A stretch of DNA of 64,000 bases from Streptomyces sp. NBC_01353 (GTDB taxonomy: Bacteria > Actinomycetota > Actinomycetes > Streptomycetales > Streptomycetaceae): NCBI RefSeq assembly GCF_036237275.1, contig NZ_CP108352.1, positions 7,006,001-7,070,000 on the forward strand. Direction: 5' to 3'. Shown piece by piece: positions 1-9,442 of the stretch. Below the pieces are notes generated by a model. That model was not told where the DNA came from and ran no database searches. It worked only from the letters and a program-made list of their open reading frames with translations. How positions within the stretch are numbered: the first letter of the stretch is position 1; each line of letters starts with the position of its first letter. The translations under genes were made by a program, and so were the position numbers.

Positions 1-1402
1 GCCGTTCCAGCAGCGTCAGCATCTCTTCGCCCTGCTCCGCGGTTCGGGGGTCGGCGTTGTACCAGGCCCGGTTGGCCGACTTCGCGGCCCGTTCGCGCAG
101 CCGCGGGCTGGGGTCGTCCATCATGCGCAGCGCGCAGAGCAGCCGCACCGAGTCGTGGCGCTCCGACGCCACGCGCAGCGCCGCCGCCCGCTGCGGGTAC
201 GGCCGGTCCGGTGCGGCCCGCGCCAGCAGTTCCTCCTCCGGCACCCGGAGGGCATGCTCGGCCAGCGTGTGTGCGACCTCGCGGACCACGGCCGCCGACG
301 GATCGTCGAGCAGCCGCAGCACCCCGCGCCAGTCCCCCGGCTCCAGCACCCGCAGCCCCGCCACCGCCGACGCCCGCACCCGCGCCACCGGATGGCCCGT
401 CAGCACCCGCAGCAGGACGGTGTCCTCGTCCGTTCGCTCCTGGCACTCCGCGAGACCGACCGGCGCGTAGGGCAACGGCGCGGCCCCTCCGCACTGTCGC
501 CGGTACCACTCCGCCGGGTTCCCACCGGCTTGCCGCACCACCCAGCGCGCGCAGGCGCGCACCGTCCCCGAGCGGTCGGCGAGGAAGCGCTCCGCCTCCC
601 CGCCCCGTCCCGCCCGGTGCAGCGCCGTCACCGCGTCCGACCGGACGCCGGGCCACGGGGCCTTCAGCAGGGGATCGAGGAGCGTGGCGTCAGCCCCCTC
701 GCGGACGGCGGTCAGCACGGCCCGTGCGCACTCGTCCTGCACCACCACGTCCGGGTCCGCCGCAGCGGCACGCGCGCTCCGCGCGGGAGGAAGCCGCCCG
801 TCCGCGATCGCCCTTCGGTACGCGAAGCGGCGCGTCGGCCGGTGGGGTGCGGCGAGCAGGACGTCCAAGGTCTGCGGAGCGGCCGCCGCCACGGCCGCCT
901 CCAGGATTTCGAGCGCTCTTGCGCCGTGCAGCCGCCGGGCCGCCGACAGAACCACACCGGCGGTGGCGGCCAGTGCCTCAGGGGGGACCGGCCGCCGCAG
1001 GCCGGCCTCCAGCACTTCCAGGGCGCGCTTCCGTACCGGTTCCACCCAGTCCGCACAGCGGACCGCCACCAGTGGCAGCACCTCGGCGAGCTGCCCCGGC
1101 GGTGTCTCGGACGCCCGCTCCAGTGCTGCTTCGCGCACCCGCCCCGAGGAATGGCAGAGCGTCAGCGCGAGCTCGGGTCCGGAGATCTCTCCCTGTCCTG
1201 TGTGGTGGGGCAACGCCAACTGCCGGTACCTGTACTCCTCGCGCACGCCCCGGTCGAACTCCAGCCACAGCGCCGGTCCGCCCGGCCCGAGCACCCGACC
1301 GGGGCTCTCGCCGCGCGCCACACGCGAGGCGACGCTCCCGCCCGGCCCGGTCGGCGCATGCCGACCGGTGTCGTCCTCGTGCTGCCGCTGATGAATGGTC
1401 AT
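1..1402 (-). CDS. HEAT-repeat protein, 3' end off the window
   Basis: An uninterrupted frame of about 467 codons starts at ATG 1402 and runs off the left edge without a stop. Conceptual translation gives repeated alpha-helical units with an Arg/Ala/Val pattern, for example HPVARVRASAVAGLRVL, DDPSAAVVREVAHTLAEHA and DDPSPRLRERAAKSAN, the periodicity of HEAT or PBS-lyase-like repeats. No enzyme motif, signal peptide or membrane segment is visible. HEAT arrays usually make protein-binding superhelices, so a scaffold role is inferred only. It is divergent from argH, with about 215 bp between the starts. Overlapping frames on the other strand are Pro/Arg-rich shadows. Confidence 0.8.
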   Translation of the reverse strand, partial: MTIHQRQHEDDTGRHAPTGPGGSVASRVARGESPGRVLGPGGPALWLEFDRGVREEYRYRQLALPHHTGQGEISGPELALTLCHSSGRVREAALERASETPPGQLAEVLPLVAVRCADWVEPVRKRALEVLEAGLRRPVPPEALAATAGVVLSAARRLHGARALEILEAAVAAAAPQTLDVLLAAPHRPTRRFAYRRAIADGRLPPARSARAAAADPDVVVQDECARAVLTAVREGADATLLDPLLKAPWPGVRSDAVTALHRAGRGGEAERFLADRSGTVRACARWVVRQAGGNPAEWYRRQCGGAAPLPYAPVGLAECQERTDEDTVLLRVLTGHPVARVRASAVAGLRVLEPGDWRGVLRLLDDPSAAVVREVAHTLAEHALRVPEEELLARAAPDRPYPQRAAALRVASERHDSVRLLCALRMMDDPSPRLRERAAKSANRAWYNADPRTAEQGEEMLTLLER

Positions 1403-1466
1403 GCGACGGACCGTAGCTCCACCCCACCCCCTCCACCAGGGGTTTTCCCGTGACTAGGGGGGCGCA

Positions 1467-1503
1467 TTGACGAATCATGCGGAGGGATGCATACTCATGC
1501 ATG
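1467..1503 (+). promoter_or_regulatory. argH promoter with overlapping ARG-box-like operator
   Basis: TTGACG (1467-1472), a 17-bp spacer and CATACT (1490-1495) form a good vegetative promoter. Covering the -10 is an inverted repeat TGCAT-actc-ATGCA (1488-1501), the half-site spacing of the ArgR operator (TGAAT-4 nt-ATTCA) in its streptomycete TGCAT form. ArgR with arginine bound would repress argH here. The predicted start of transcription near 1502 leaves a leader of about 117 nt. Confidence 0.7.
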
Positions 1504-1516
1504 TCGTCGAGCGTGA

Positions 1517-3046
<1,530 letters not shown>

Positions 3047-3058
3047 CACCCACCTGCG

Positions 3059-3574
3059 TCACAGCGCCGCCGCCCAGTCCGCGAGCGCGTCGAAGTCCGG
3101 CCGGATCAGTCCGATGCGGGGATCGATGTGCAGCAACAGGGCGGCGGCGAGGTGGTTCCGGTCCACGTACTCGTGGTCGTACGACGTGATGTCGTCGTCC
3201 ACCCAGGCGAACGGCCGCCCGGCCGCGTACTCCAGGATGTACTGCGTCTTCCAGAAGGTCCCGCGAGGGGCCTTTCCGTGCATCTGGGGCCAGTCGATGA
3301 ACGGCAGCCCGGGCAGTCCGAGGTGCGGCCCTATCCAGTCGTTCGCCTCGTCCTTCCAGGTCGTCGCCCACACCAGCTCGTACGCCTCGGCCAGCGTGAG
3401 CAGCTCGGCCCCGTGGGCGGGATTCAGCCATACCCGCAACGGCTTCGCCCCCGTCCAGCCGGTGGGGCTCATCCGATGTGTGCCGTACCCCTCCGGGCGG
3501 CGCTGGGCCCGCGCCGCATAGGGATTCAGCGGTCCGTCCACGTCGATCAGCAGCAGCGGCTTCGTCATGTCCAC
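3059..3574 (-). CDS. HAD-like hydrolase family protein
   Basis: 171 residues from GTG 3574 (GGAAGGA lies 5 nt upstream); ATG 3568 is an alternative start. The N-terminus reads LLLIDVDGPLNP (residues 7-18), the DxDG nucleophile motif of the haloacid dehalogenase fold, and a late FAWVDDDITSYD segment could supply the metal-binding acidic residues. There is no signal peptide or membrane helix, so it is probably a cytoplasmic phosphatase-like protein. The substrate cannot be told. It is transcribed towards argH and away from the tetR-like gene. The operator at 3612-3637 lies just upstream and could influence this gene too. Confidence 0.75.
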   Translation of the reverse strand: MDMTKPLLLIDVDGPLNPYAARAQRRPEGYGTHRMSPTGWTGAKPLRVWLNPAHGAELLTLAEAYELVWATTWKDEANDWIGPHLGLPGLPFIDWPQMHGKAPRGTFWKTQYILEYAAGRPFAWVDDDITSYDHEYVDRNHLAAALLLHIDPRIGLIRPDFDALADWAAAL

Positions 3575-3611
3575 AGCATTCCTTCCGCGCCATCGTGAGG
3601 CGTTGATTTAT

Positions 3612-3637
3612 CGAATGAGACACCGCTGTCTCATTCG
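3612..3637. promoter_or_regulatory. Perfect inverted repeat, likely TetR autoregulatory operator
   Basis: Arms CGAATGAGACA (3612-3622) and TGTCTCATTCG (3627-3637) are exact reverse complements separated by CCGC. The right arm of the palindrome abuts TATGGT (3641-3646), a plausible -10 for the tetR-like gene, and GAGACA (3617-3622) can serve as its -35 at 18 bp. A bound repressor would block that promoter. Confidence 0.75.
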
Positions 3638-3652
3638 GTGTATGGTCGTCTC

Positions 3653-4204
3653 ATGTCAGTCGACCGCACCCAGGTGCTCCGCACCGCAGCCGCTCTGCTC
3701 TCCCGGAAATCGACCGCCACCATGGACGAGGTCGCCCGGGCCGCGGGCATCGGCCGCGCCACCCTGCACCGGCACTTCGCCGGGCGGGACGCGCTGGTCA
3801 GGGCGCTGGAGGCGATGGGCCTCAGGGAGTTCGAGGCCGCGTGCGACGCCGCACGCCTCGACGACGGTCCGGCGGACGAGGCGCTACGACGGCTTGTCGT
3901 CGAAACCGAACCCAACGCGCCGCTGCTGGCCTTCCTCGTCACGGAGAACCAGCTCTTCGAGGGCGACGACGTCGACGAGGGCTGGGCCCGGCTCGACGCG
4001 AGGGTCAGCGCCCTCTTCAGACGCGGCCAGGAGGAAGGCACCTTCCGGATCGACCTGAGCCCCGCCTGGCTCACCGAGGCCCTCTACGGCCTCGTCTCGG
4101 CCTGCGCCTGGTCCGTGATGGACGGCAGGGTCGCCCCCAACGACTTTCAGTACATGATCACCGAGCTGCTGCTCGGTGGCGCACGACGGAGCGTGGAGAA
4201 ATGA
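3653..4204 (+). CDS. TetR-family transcriptional repressor
   Basis: 183 residues from ATG 3653. The N-terminal helix-turn-helix is clear (TMDEVARAAGIGRATLHRHF, about residues 23-42), followed by a helical ligand-binding domain. TATGGT at 3641-3646 ends 6 nt before the ATG and there is no Shine-Dalgarno, so the mRNA is probably leaderless; GTG 3638 is possible but lies inside the operator edge. The gene overlaps the exporter gene by ATGA. By analogy with QacR/TetR pairs it probably represses itself and the exporter through 3612-3637 and is released by an exported drug. The ligand is unknown. Confidence 0.9.
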   Translation: MSVDRTQVLRTAAALLSRKSTATMDEVARAAGIGRATLHRHFAGRDALVRALEAMGLREFEAACDAARLDDGPADEALRRLVVETEPNAPLLAFLVTENQLFEGDDVDEGWARLDARVSALFRRGQEEGTFRIDLSPAWLTEALYGLVSACAWSVMDGRVAPNDFQYMITELLLGGARRSVEK

Positions 4205-5745
4205 GTACCACCCAGCAGCTGAACCTCACGAAGGGGACGGAGGCGAAGAGTCCCGGGCGATGGCTCGCGCTCGCGGTGCTCGTCCTGGCGGTCCTGCTGG
4301 TCGCGGTCGACGCCACCGTACTCGGTCTGGCCACGCCCTCGCTCAGCGAGGACCTCAAGCCGTCCGGCACGCAGCTGCTCTGGATCGGCGACATCTACTC
4401 GTTCGTCATCGCCGGCCTGCTCGTCTCCATGGGCTCGCTCGGTGACCGGATCGGCCGCAAGAAGCTGCTTCTGATCGGTGCGACGGCCTTCGGCGCCGTC
4501 TCCGTGCTCAACGCGTACGCCACCAGCCCCGAGATGATGATCGTCGCCCGCGCGCTCCTCGGTGTCGCCGGTGCGACGCTGATGCCGTCGACGCTGGCGC
4601 TGATCCGGAACATCTTCCACGACCCCAAGGAGCGCAGCCTCGCCATCGGCATCTGGGGCGCCACCGCCTCGGCCGGCGCGGCGGTCGGCCCGGTCGTCGG
4701 CGGAGCGCTGCTCCAACACTTCTGGTGGGGCTCGGTCTTCCTCATCAACCTGCCCGTCATGGCAGCCCTGGTCCTCGTCGGCATCAAGCTGCTGCCCGAG
4801 TCCAAGAACCCGGTCGCAGGCCCCTGGGACCTGATCAGCGTCGGACTCTCGCTCGTCGGTGTCATCGGAGTCGTCTACGCCATCAAGGAAGTCGCCTCGC
4901 ACGGCCTGACGTGGGAGGTCGTGGCGGCAACCGTCATCGGCGCCGTCACCCTGTACGCCTTCGTCCGGCGCCAGCACACGCTGACGTCGCCGCTGCTCGA
5001 CATGCGGCTGTTCAAGCACCGGGGCTTCTCGGGCGCGGTCCTGGCCGACCTGCTCACCGTCTTCGGGCTGTCCGGACTGGTCTTCTTCCTCTCCCAGTTC
5101 CTCCAGCTGGTCCAGGGGCGCGAGCCGCTGGAGGCCGGGCTTGCCGAACTGCCCGCCGCCATCGGCGCGGTGGTCACCGGTCTGATCGCGGGCCGGTACG
5201 CCCGGCGGTTCTCGGTACGCGCCATCGTCGCCGGCGGTCTCGGCGCGATCGGCCTCGCGCTCGCCGTCATCACCCTGGTCCACAAGGAGACCGGTTACCC
5301 GCTGCTCGGCGCGGCCCTGCTCGTCGTCGGCCTCGGCGCCGGATTCTCGTTCACCGTCACCGCCGACGTGATCCTCTCCAGCGTGCCCAAGGAGCAGGCG
5401 GGTTCGGCCTCCGCGGTCTCCGAGACCGCATACGAACTGGGCGCGGCGCTCGGTATCGCGCTCCTCGGCTCGATCGTCACCGGCGTCTACCAGGGCTTCG
5501 CGACCCCGGCCGGCGTCCCATCGGACGCGGCCGCGGCGGCGCACGAGTCGCTCGGCGGCGCGGTCGAGGCCACCGCCGGCCTCGCGCCGGACGTGGCGAC
5601 CGCCCTGGTCTCCGCGGCCCAGGTGGCCTTCGTGGACGGCTTGCGCATCGCGGCGGGCGTCGGCGCGGCGGTCCTCCTCGCGACGGCGGTCGCGGCCTGG
5701 TTCCTCCTGAAGGGCCAGAAGCTGGAGGACGGCGTCGAGCACTGA
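4201..5745 (+). CDS. MFS drug exporter, DHA2 (14-TM, QacA/EmrB-like)
   Basis: 514 residues, translationally coupled to the repressor gene. Hydrophobic stretches account for about 14 membrane helices. Family motifs are present: acidic residue in TM1 (VAVDATVLGLATPSL), motif A between TM2 and TM3 (GSLGDRIGRKK, about residues 79-89) and motif C, the antiporter motif in TM5 (AAVGPVVGGALL). DHA2 proteins use the proton gradient to export lipophilic or cationic toxicants, so this is probably an inner-membrane multidrug efflux pump inducible through the adjacent TetR. The exact substrate cannot be read from sequence. Confidence 0.92.
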   Translation: MSTTQQLNLTKGTEAKSPGRWLALAVLVLAVLLVAVDATVLGLATPSLSEDLKPSGTQLLWIGDIYSFVIAGLLVSMGSLGDRIGRKKLLLIGATAFGAVSVLNAYATSPEMMIVARALLGVAGATLMPSTLALIRNIFHDPKERSLAIGIWGATASAGAAVGPVVGGALLQHFWWGSVFLINLPVMAALVLVGIKLLPESKNPVAGPWDLISVGLSLVGVIGVVYAIKEVASHGLTWEVVAATVIGAVTLYAFVRRQHTLTSPLLDMRLFKHRGFSGAVLADLLTVFGLSGLVFFLSQFLQLVQGREPLEAGLAELPAAIGAVVTGLIAGRYARRFSVRAIVAGGLGAIGLALAVITLVHKETGYPLLGAALLVVGLGAGFSFTVTADVILSSVPKEQAGSASAVSETAYELGAALGIALLGSIVTGVYQGFATPAGVPSDAAAAAHESLGGAVEATAGLAPDVATALVSAAQVAFVDGLRIAAGVGAAVLLATAVAAWFLLKGQKLEDGVEH

Positions 5746-5762
5746 CGCGCAGGCGTCACAAG

Positions 5763-5802
5763 CGAAGGGCCCCGTACGGCAACTGCCGTGCGGGGCCCTT
5801 CG
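5763..5802. terminator. Bidirectional terminator hairpin
   Basis: CGAAGGGCCCCG (5763-5774) pairs perfectly with CGGGGCCCTTCG (5791-5802); the inner TACGGC/GCCGTG extends the stem around an AACT loop. It lies between the convergent exporter and acyltransferase genes. Confidence 0.9.
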
Positions 5803-5817
5803 TTCACTCCGTAGCCG

Positions 5818-6489
5818 CTACGCGGCCTTCGCCTTGGTGGCGTACATGTCCACGTACTCCTGGCCGGACAGCCGCATCACCTCGGACATCACCGAGTCCG
5901 TCACCGCCCGCAGCACATAGCGGTCGCGGTCCATGCCCTCGTACCGCGAGAACTCCATCGGCTCGCCGAAGCGCACCGTCACCCGGCCCGGCCGGGGCAG
6001 CCCCGCCCCGCCCGGCTGGATCTTGTCGGTGCCGATCATCGCGAACGGCACCACCGGCGCGCCCGTCATCAGCGTGAGGCGAGCGATGCCGGTACGGCCC
6101 CGGTACAGCCGGCCGTCGGGGGAGCGGGTGCCCTCCGGATAGATGGAGAAGATTTTGCCTTCCTCCAGCACCCGGCGGCCCGTCATCAGCGCCGCGACAC
6201 CGCCGCGGCCGCCGTCGCGGTCGACCGGGATCATGCCGACGCTGGTGAAGAACCAGGCCATCAGCCGGCCCTTGAACCCCTTGCCCGTCACGTACTCGTC
6301 CTTGCCGATGAAGAAGACCGGGCGGTCCGTGCAGATCGGCATGATCATCGAGTCGATGAAGGTCAGGTGGTTGCCCGCCAGGATCACCGGACCCGTCCCC
6401 GGGATGTTCTCGGCGCCCTCCACACGAGGGCGGAACATCAGGCGCAGGATCGGTCCGAGCACAGCCTTGATGAGTGCGAGACGGGACAA
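5818..6489 (-). CDS. 1-acyl-glycerol-3-phosphate acyltransferase family protein (PlsC-like)
   Basis: 223 residues. The start is TTG 6489, because GGAGG (6495-6499) sits immediately upstream and the longer reading frame to 6627 would add 46 low-complexity residues and run over the PHO-like repeats. A hydrophobic N-terminus (LALIKAVLGPILRLMF) precedes the acyltransferase HX4D motif (NHLTFID, His41/Asp46) and the acceptor-binding block IYPEGTRSPDG. Members transfer a fatty acyl group from acyl-ACP or acyl-CoA to lysophosphatidic acid at the cytoplasmic face of the membrane. Divergent from the glycerophosphodiesterase gene, which fits a phospholipid-turnover neighbourhood. Confidence 0.9.
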   Translation of the reverse strand: MSRLALIKAVLGPILRLMFRPRVEGAENIPGTGPVILAGNHLTFIDSMIMPICTDRPVFFIGKDEYVTGKGFKGRLMAWFFTSVGMIPVDRDGGRGGVAALMTGRRVLEEGKIFSIYPEGTRSPDGRLYRGRTGIARLTLMTGAPVVPFAMIGTDKIQPGGAGLPRPGRVTVRFGEPMEFSRYEGMDRDRYVLRAVTDSVMSEVMRLSGQEYVDMYATKAKAA

Positions 6490-6584
6490 CGGTTCCTCCG
6501 GTATCGGGACGGTCGGCGTCGATGTGTGTGGGGGACTGTGCAGGTGAGGACGATACTCGCGGGTCACCCCCCTGCGCACATCGG

Positions 6585-6628
6585 GTTCACCGAGTGGATA
6601 CACAGTGTTGACGTGTGTTTCCGCCATG
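6585..6628 (+). promoter_or_regulatory. PHO-box-like direct repeats upstream of glpQ
   Basis: Four consecutive 11-nt units begin GTTCACC, GGATACA, GTTGACG and TTTCCGC, resembling the GTTCACC-N4 direct repeats bound by Streptomyces PhoP. The first unit is an exact match and the others are partial. Low phosphate would activate glpQ through PhoP binding. Glycerophosphodiesterase genes are known PhoP targets in Streptomyces; the site itself is inferred. Confidence 0.5.
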
Positions 6629-6721
6629 TTCGGCCAGGGTCTGCCGCAGGTAGGGGGTGACTGCCTACGGTCGGAGCAGCCGTTGACAGGTGCGGGACAT
6701 CACAATTCGAAGGAGCCTTTC

Positions 6722-7882
6722 ATGACACAGGGTGAGCACCGGAGCCCGGCCCGGCGGACGGTCCTCGGGGTGGCGGGCGCGGCGGTACTGGGCGCCTCGG
6801 CGGTCCTTCCCGCGGGCGCCGCTCAGGCGGCGGAGAGCCAGGGCCGGGGACACGGCCACGGCTTCCGTTCCCTCCCCGTGCCCACCGTCATCGCCCACCG
6901 CGGCGCCAGCGGCTACCGCCCCGAGCACACCCTCGGCTCCTACCAGCTCGCCCTCGACCTCGGCGCCCATGTGATCGAGCAGGACCTCGTCCCCACCAAG
7001 GACGGCCACCTGGTCTGCCGCCATGAGAACGACATCACCGGCACCACCGATGTCGCCGACCACCCCGAGTTCGCCTCCCGCCGCACCACCAAGTCCGTCG
7101 ACGGGGTCTCCCTGACGGGATGGTTCACCGAGGACTTCACCCTCGCAGAGCTCAAGACGCTGCGCACAAAGGAACGCATCCCCGGCACCCGTCAGGAGAA
7201 CACTCTCTACGACGGCCGCTGGCAGATCCCCACCTTCGAGGAGGTGCTGCGCTGGGCCGAGCAGGAGGGGCGCCGCCGGGGCCGCGAGGTCTGGCTGCAC
7301 GTCGAGACCAAGCACCCCACCTACTTCCGCGCACTGGGCCTCGGCCTGGAGGAGCGCCTCACCAAGCTGCTGCGCCGGTACGGGCGTCACCGCGCCGACT
7401 CCGCGGTCTTCCTGCAGTCCTTCGAGCCGAGCAGCATCCAGCGCCTCGCCAAACTGGTGAACTCCCCGCGCGTGGTCCTGCTCTCCGCCGCGAACAGCCG
7501 CCCTTGGGACTTCGTCCAGGCGGGTGACCCGCGCACGGTCGCCGACCTGGTCACGCCCGCGGGACTGCGCTGGATCTCCTCGTACGCCCAGGGCATCGGC
7601 CCGACCCTGGACCTGGTCATCCCGCGCGACGCGAGCGGTCGGCTCGGCACCCCGACGACGCTGGTGCGCGACGCACACGCGGCGGGCCTCATCCTCCACC
7701 CGTACACCCAGCGCAACGAGAACAGCTTCCTGCCCGCCGAGTTCCGCCGCGGCACGGACCCGAACGCCTACGGAGACGTCTTCGGCGCCCTGAAGGCCTA
7801 CCTGGCCACGGGCATCGACGGCATCTTCTCCGACAACCCGGACACGGCACTCCTCGCGGCGGCGGACTTCACGCAGAGCTGA
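6722..7882 (+). CDS. glpQ: Secreted glycerophosphoryl diester phosphodiesterase
   Basis: 386 residues from ATG 6722, with AAGGAG just upstream. The first 40 residues form a Tat signal (ARRTVLGVAGAAVLGAS, ending near AQAAES), so the enzyme is exported folded. The catalytic domain starts with HRGASGYRPEHT (about residues 59-70), followed by IEQDLVPTKDG and H-E-N-D-I, the metal and catalytic residues of the GP-PDE TIM barrel. It hydrolyses deacylated phospholipids to glycerol-3-phosphate plus alcohol, scavenging phosphate and glycerol. PHO-box-like repeats lie upstream (6585-6628). Length and domain order are normal for actinobacterial GlpQ. Confidence 0.94.
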   Translation: MTQGEHRSPARRTVLGVAGAAVLGASAVLPAGAAQAAESQGRGHGHGFRSLPVPTVIAHRGASGYRPEHTLGSYQLALDLGAHVIEQDLVPTKDGHLVCRHENDITGTTDVADHPEFASRRTTKSVDGVSLTGWFTEDFTLAELKTLRTKERIPGTRQENTLYDGRWQIPTFEEVLRWAEQEGRRRGREVWLHVETKHPTYFRALGLGLEERLTKLLRRYGRHRADSAVFLQSFEPSSIQRLAKLVNSPRVVLLSAANSRPWDFVQAGDPRTVADLVTPAGLRWISSYAQGIGPTLDLVIPRDASGRLGTPTTLVRDAHAAGLILHPYTQRNENSFLPAEFRRGTDPNAYGDVFGALKAYLATGIDGIFSDNPDTALLAAADFTQS

Positions 7883-7889
7883 CCCAGCG

Positions 7890-7918
7890 CCACCCGGTCG
7901 GAACGCCCGACCGGGTGG
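7890..7918 (+). terminator. Terminator after glpQ
   Basis: CCACCCGGTCG (7890-7900) pairs perfectly with CGACCGGGTGG (7908-7918) around a 7-nt loop and is followed by TT. Confidence 0.8.
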
Positions 7919-7960
7919 TTTACGCCCCGTCCCGCAACCGCCTCGCCCCGGACCCGCATC

Positions 7961-8482
7961 ATGCCGGGCATGACCCACCTCCTGCGCACCCTCGCCCCCC
8001 TCCTCGCGGCGGAATCGAAGGCCGAGGCCCCGGCCGCCGGCGTCGATGCCGGAGACCTTGAACAAGCGGTCTGGCTGAGGCTCCTGGAGCGCCTCGAGAA
8101 GGACGACGCGCCCACCCACCCCGCAGACTGGCTGCGCCGGGCCGTCCGCGCCGAGGCCCGCCGCGCCCGCCGCGCCGCCCTGCGGGAACGCCCCTACCAG
8201 GGCGAGGAGGCCGCCGAACCGCACGACTCGCCCGAGAGCTCCGCCCTCGTGGCCGAACGCCGCCGTGTCGTGCGCGCCGCCGTCCGCCGTACCCCCGGCC
8301 ACTGCCCGCGGCTGCTCACCGCGATGCTCGACCCGGCCGACCCCACCTACCGGGAAATCGCAGGGGAGTTGGGTATCTCACAGGGCAGTCTGGGGCCGAT
8401 GCGTTCCCGTTGCCTGGGATGCCTGCGCAGAATGCTGGCTGCAGAGGTTCCCGCATCGACCTTGAGGGGAAGGGTGCGGTAG
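7961..8482 (+). CDS. Small sigma-70-like (ECF-type) regulator
   Basis: 173 residues from ATG 7961; ATG 7970 is equally possible. The C-terminal third reads TYREIAGELGISQGSLGPMRSRCLGCLRRML, a region 4-type helix-turn-helix as in ECF sigma factors, while the N-terminal half (DLEQAVWLRLLERLEKDD, ADWLRRAVRAEARRARR) resembles a short region 2. There is no adjacent anti-sigma gene. It may be a true sigma factor or a sigma-like DNA-binding protein; the target is unknown. A GNAT gene follows 38 bp downstream and may be co-transcribed. Confidence 0.7.
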   Translation: MPGMTHLLRTLAPLLAAESKAEAPAAGVDAGDLEQAVWLRLLERLEKDDAPTHPADWLRRAVRAEARRARRAALRERPYQGEEAAEPHDSPESSALVAERRRVVRAAVRRTPGHCPRLLTAMLDPADPTYREIAGELGISQGSLGPMRSRCLGCLRRMLAAEVPASTLRGRVR

Positions 8483-8520
8483 ACCGACCGGTGGACCAGG
8501 TGAGCGGGAGGCATGCGCAC

Positions 8521-9003
8521 ATGGGCATGAGCGTGACCATCTCAGCGGCAGACGCGCAGGACGCGGAGTACATACTCAAGCTGCAGTACCTCTGTTACCA
8601 GAGCGAGGCCGAGCTCTACGGCGACTACTCCATCGAGCCGCTCACCCAGACCCTGGACGCCCTGCGGGCCGAACTGGCCCAGGGGTACGGCCTCGTGGCA
8701 CGTCTCGGGGACGAGGTCGTCGCCTCTGTACGCGGGCGGGTCGACGAGACCGGCACCGTACGGATCGCCAAGCTCATCGTCCACCCGCGGATGCAGCGCC
8801 ACGGCCTCGGCGGTCGGCTGCTCGACGCCATCGAGAGCCACTTCGCCGGCGACCCGGTCCCCGTCGCCAAGCGGTTCCAGCTCTTCACCGGCCACCGCAG
8901 CGAGGGCAACCTCCGGCTGTACCGCAGCAAGGGCTACGAGCCGGTCGCCACCCGCGAGATCGGACCGCGACTCACCCTCGTGACCCTGGAGAAAGCGGCC
9001 TAG
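8521..9003 (+). CDS. GNAT-family N-acetyltransferase
   Basis: 160 residues. ATG 8521 is preceded by GGGAGG (about 8506-8511); ATG 8527 is a nearby alternative. The acetyl-CoA binding motif A is present: IAKLIVHPRMQRHGLGGRLLDAIE (V-x-P-x-x-R/Q-x-x-G-x-G/A pattern), followed by FTGHRSEGNLRLYRSKGYEP, the usual GNAT motif B. It should transfer acetyl from acetyl-CoA to an amine. The substrate is unknown. It lies just behind the sigma-like gene and converges with two small membrane-protein genes. Confidence 0.88.
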   Translation: MGMSVTISAADAQDAEYILKLQYLCYQSEAELYGDYSIEPLTQTLDALRAELAQGYGLVARLGDEVVASVRGRVDETGTVRIAKLIVHPRMQRHGLGGRLLDAIESHFAGDPVPVAKRFQLFTGHRSEGNLRLYRSKGYEPVATREIGPRLTLVTLEKAA

Positions 9004-9030
9004 GCGCTCGCCCCGGAAGACCGCGTACGC

Positions 9031-9441
9031 CTAGGCGCTCGCACGGGAACGGCGGAGCCACCAGATCCCGGTCACCGGCAGCAGCACCGGGATGAAGATG
9101 TAGCCGTAGCCGTAGTCCGACCAGACCGTCGCGTCGGGGAACGCGGACGGGTCCGCGAGCGTCCAGGTCCCCACGGTCAATACGCCCACCAGCTCGGCGG
9201 CGCAGCACACCAGCGCCGCCCTGCGGGCCGTCTCCCCGCCCCTGACCAGCGTGTACGTGATGAAGGCGTACACCACGGCCGCCACCGCCGACAGCGCGTA
9301 CGCCAGCGGCGCCCGGTCGAACTCGGTCGCGATCTGGTAGATCGAGCGCGAGACCGCGCCGACCGACATCACTCCGTACAGCCAGACCAGCAGCATGCCG
9401 GGGCCCTTGACCAGGCGCCCGGCTCCCTCGGTCGCACTCAT
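9031..9441 (-). CDS. Small integral membrane protein, unknown function
   Basis: 136 residues with about four hydrophobic helices (GMLLVWLYGVMSVGAV, LAYALSAVAAVVYAFITYTLV, ALVCCAAELVGVLTVGTW, YIFIPVLLPVTGIWWL). No recognised domain. The start codon ATG 9441 lies one base past the stop of the upstream membrane-protein gene, so the two are almost certainly one operon and perhaps one complex. Function cannot be assigned. Confidence 0.8.
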   Translation of the reverse strand: MSATEGAGRLVKGPGMLLVWLYGVMSVGAVSRSIYQIATEFDRAPLAYALSAVAAVVYAFITYTLVRGGETARRAALVCCAAELVGVLTVGTWTLADPSAFPDATVWSDYGYGYIFIPVLLPVTGIWWLRRSRASA

Positions 9442-9442
9442 C

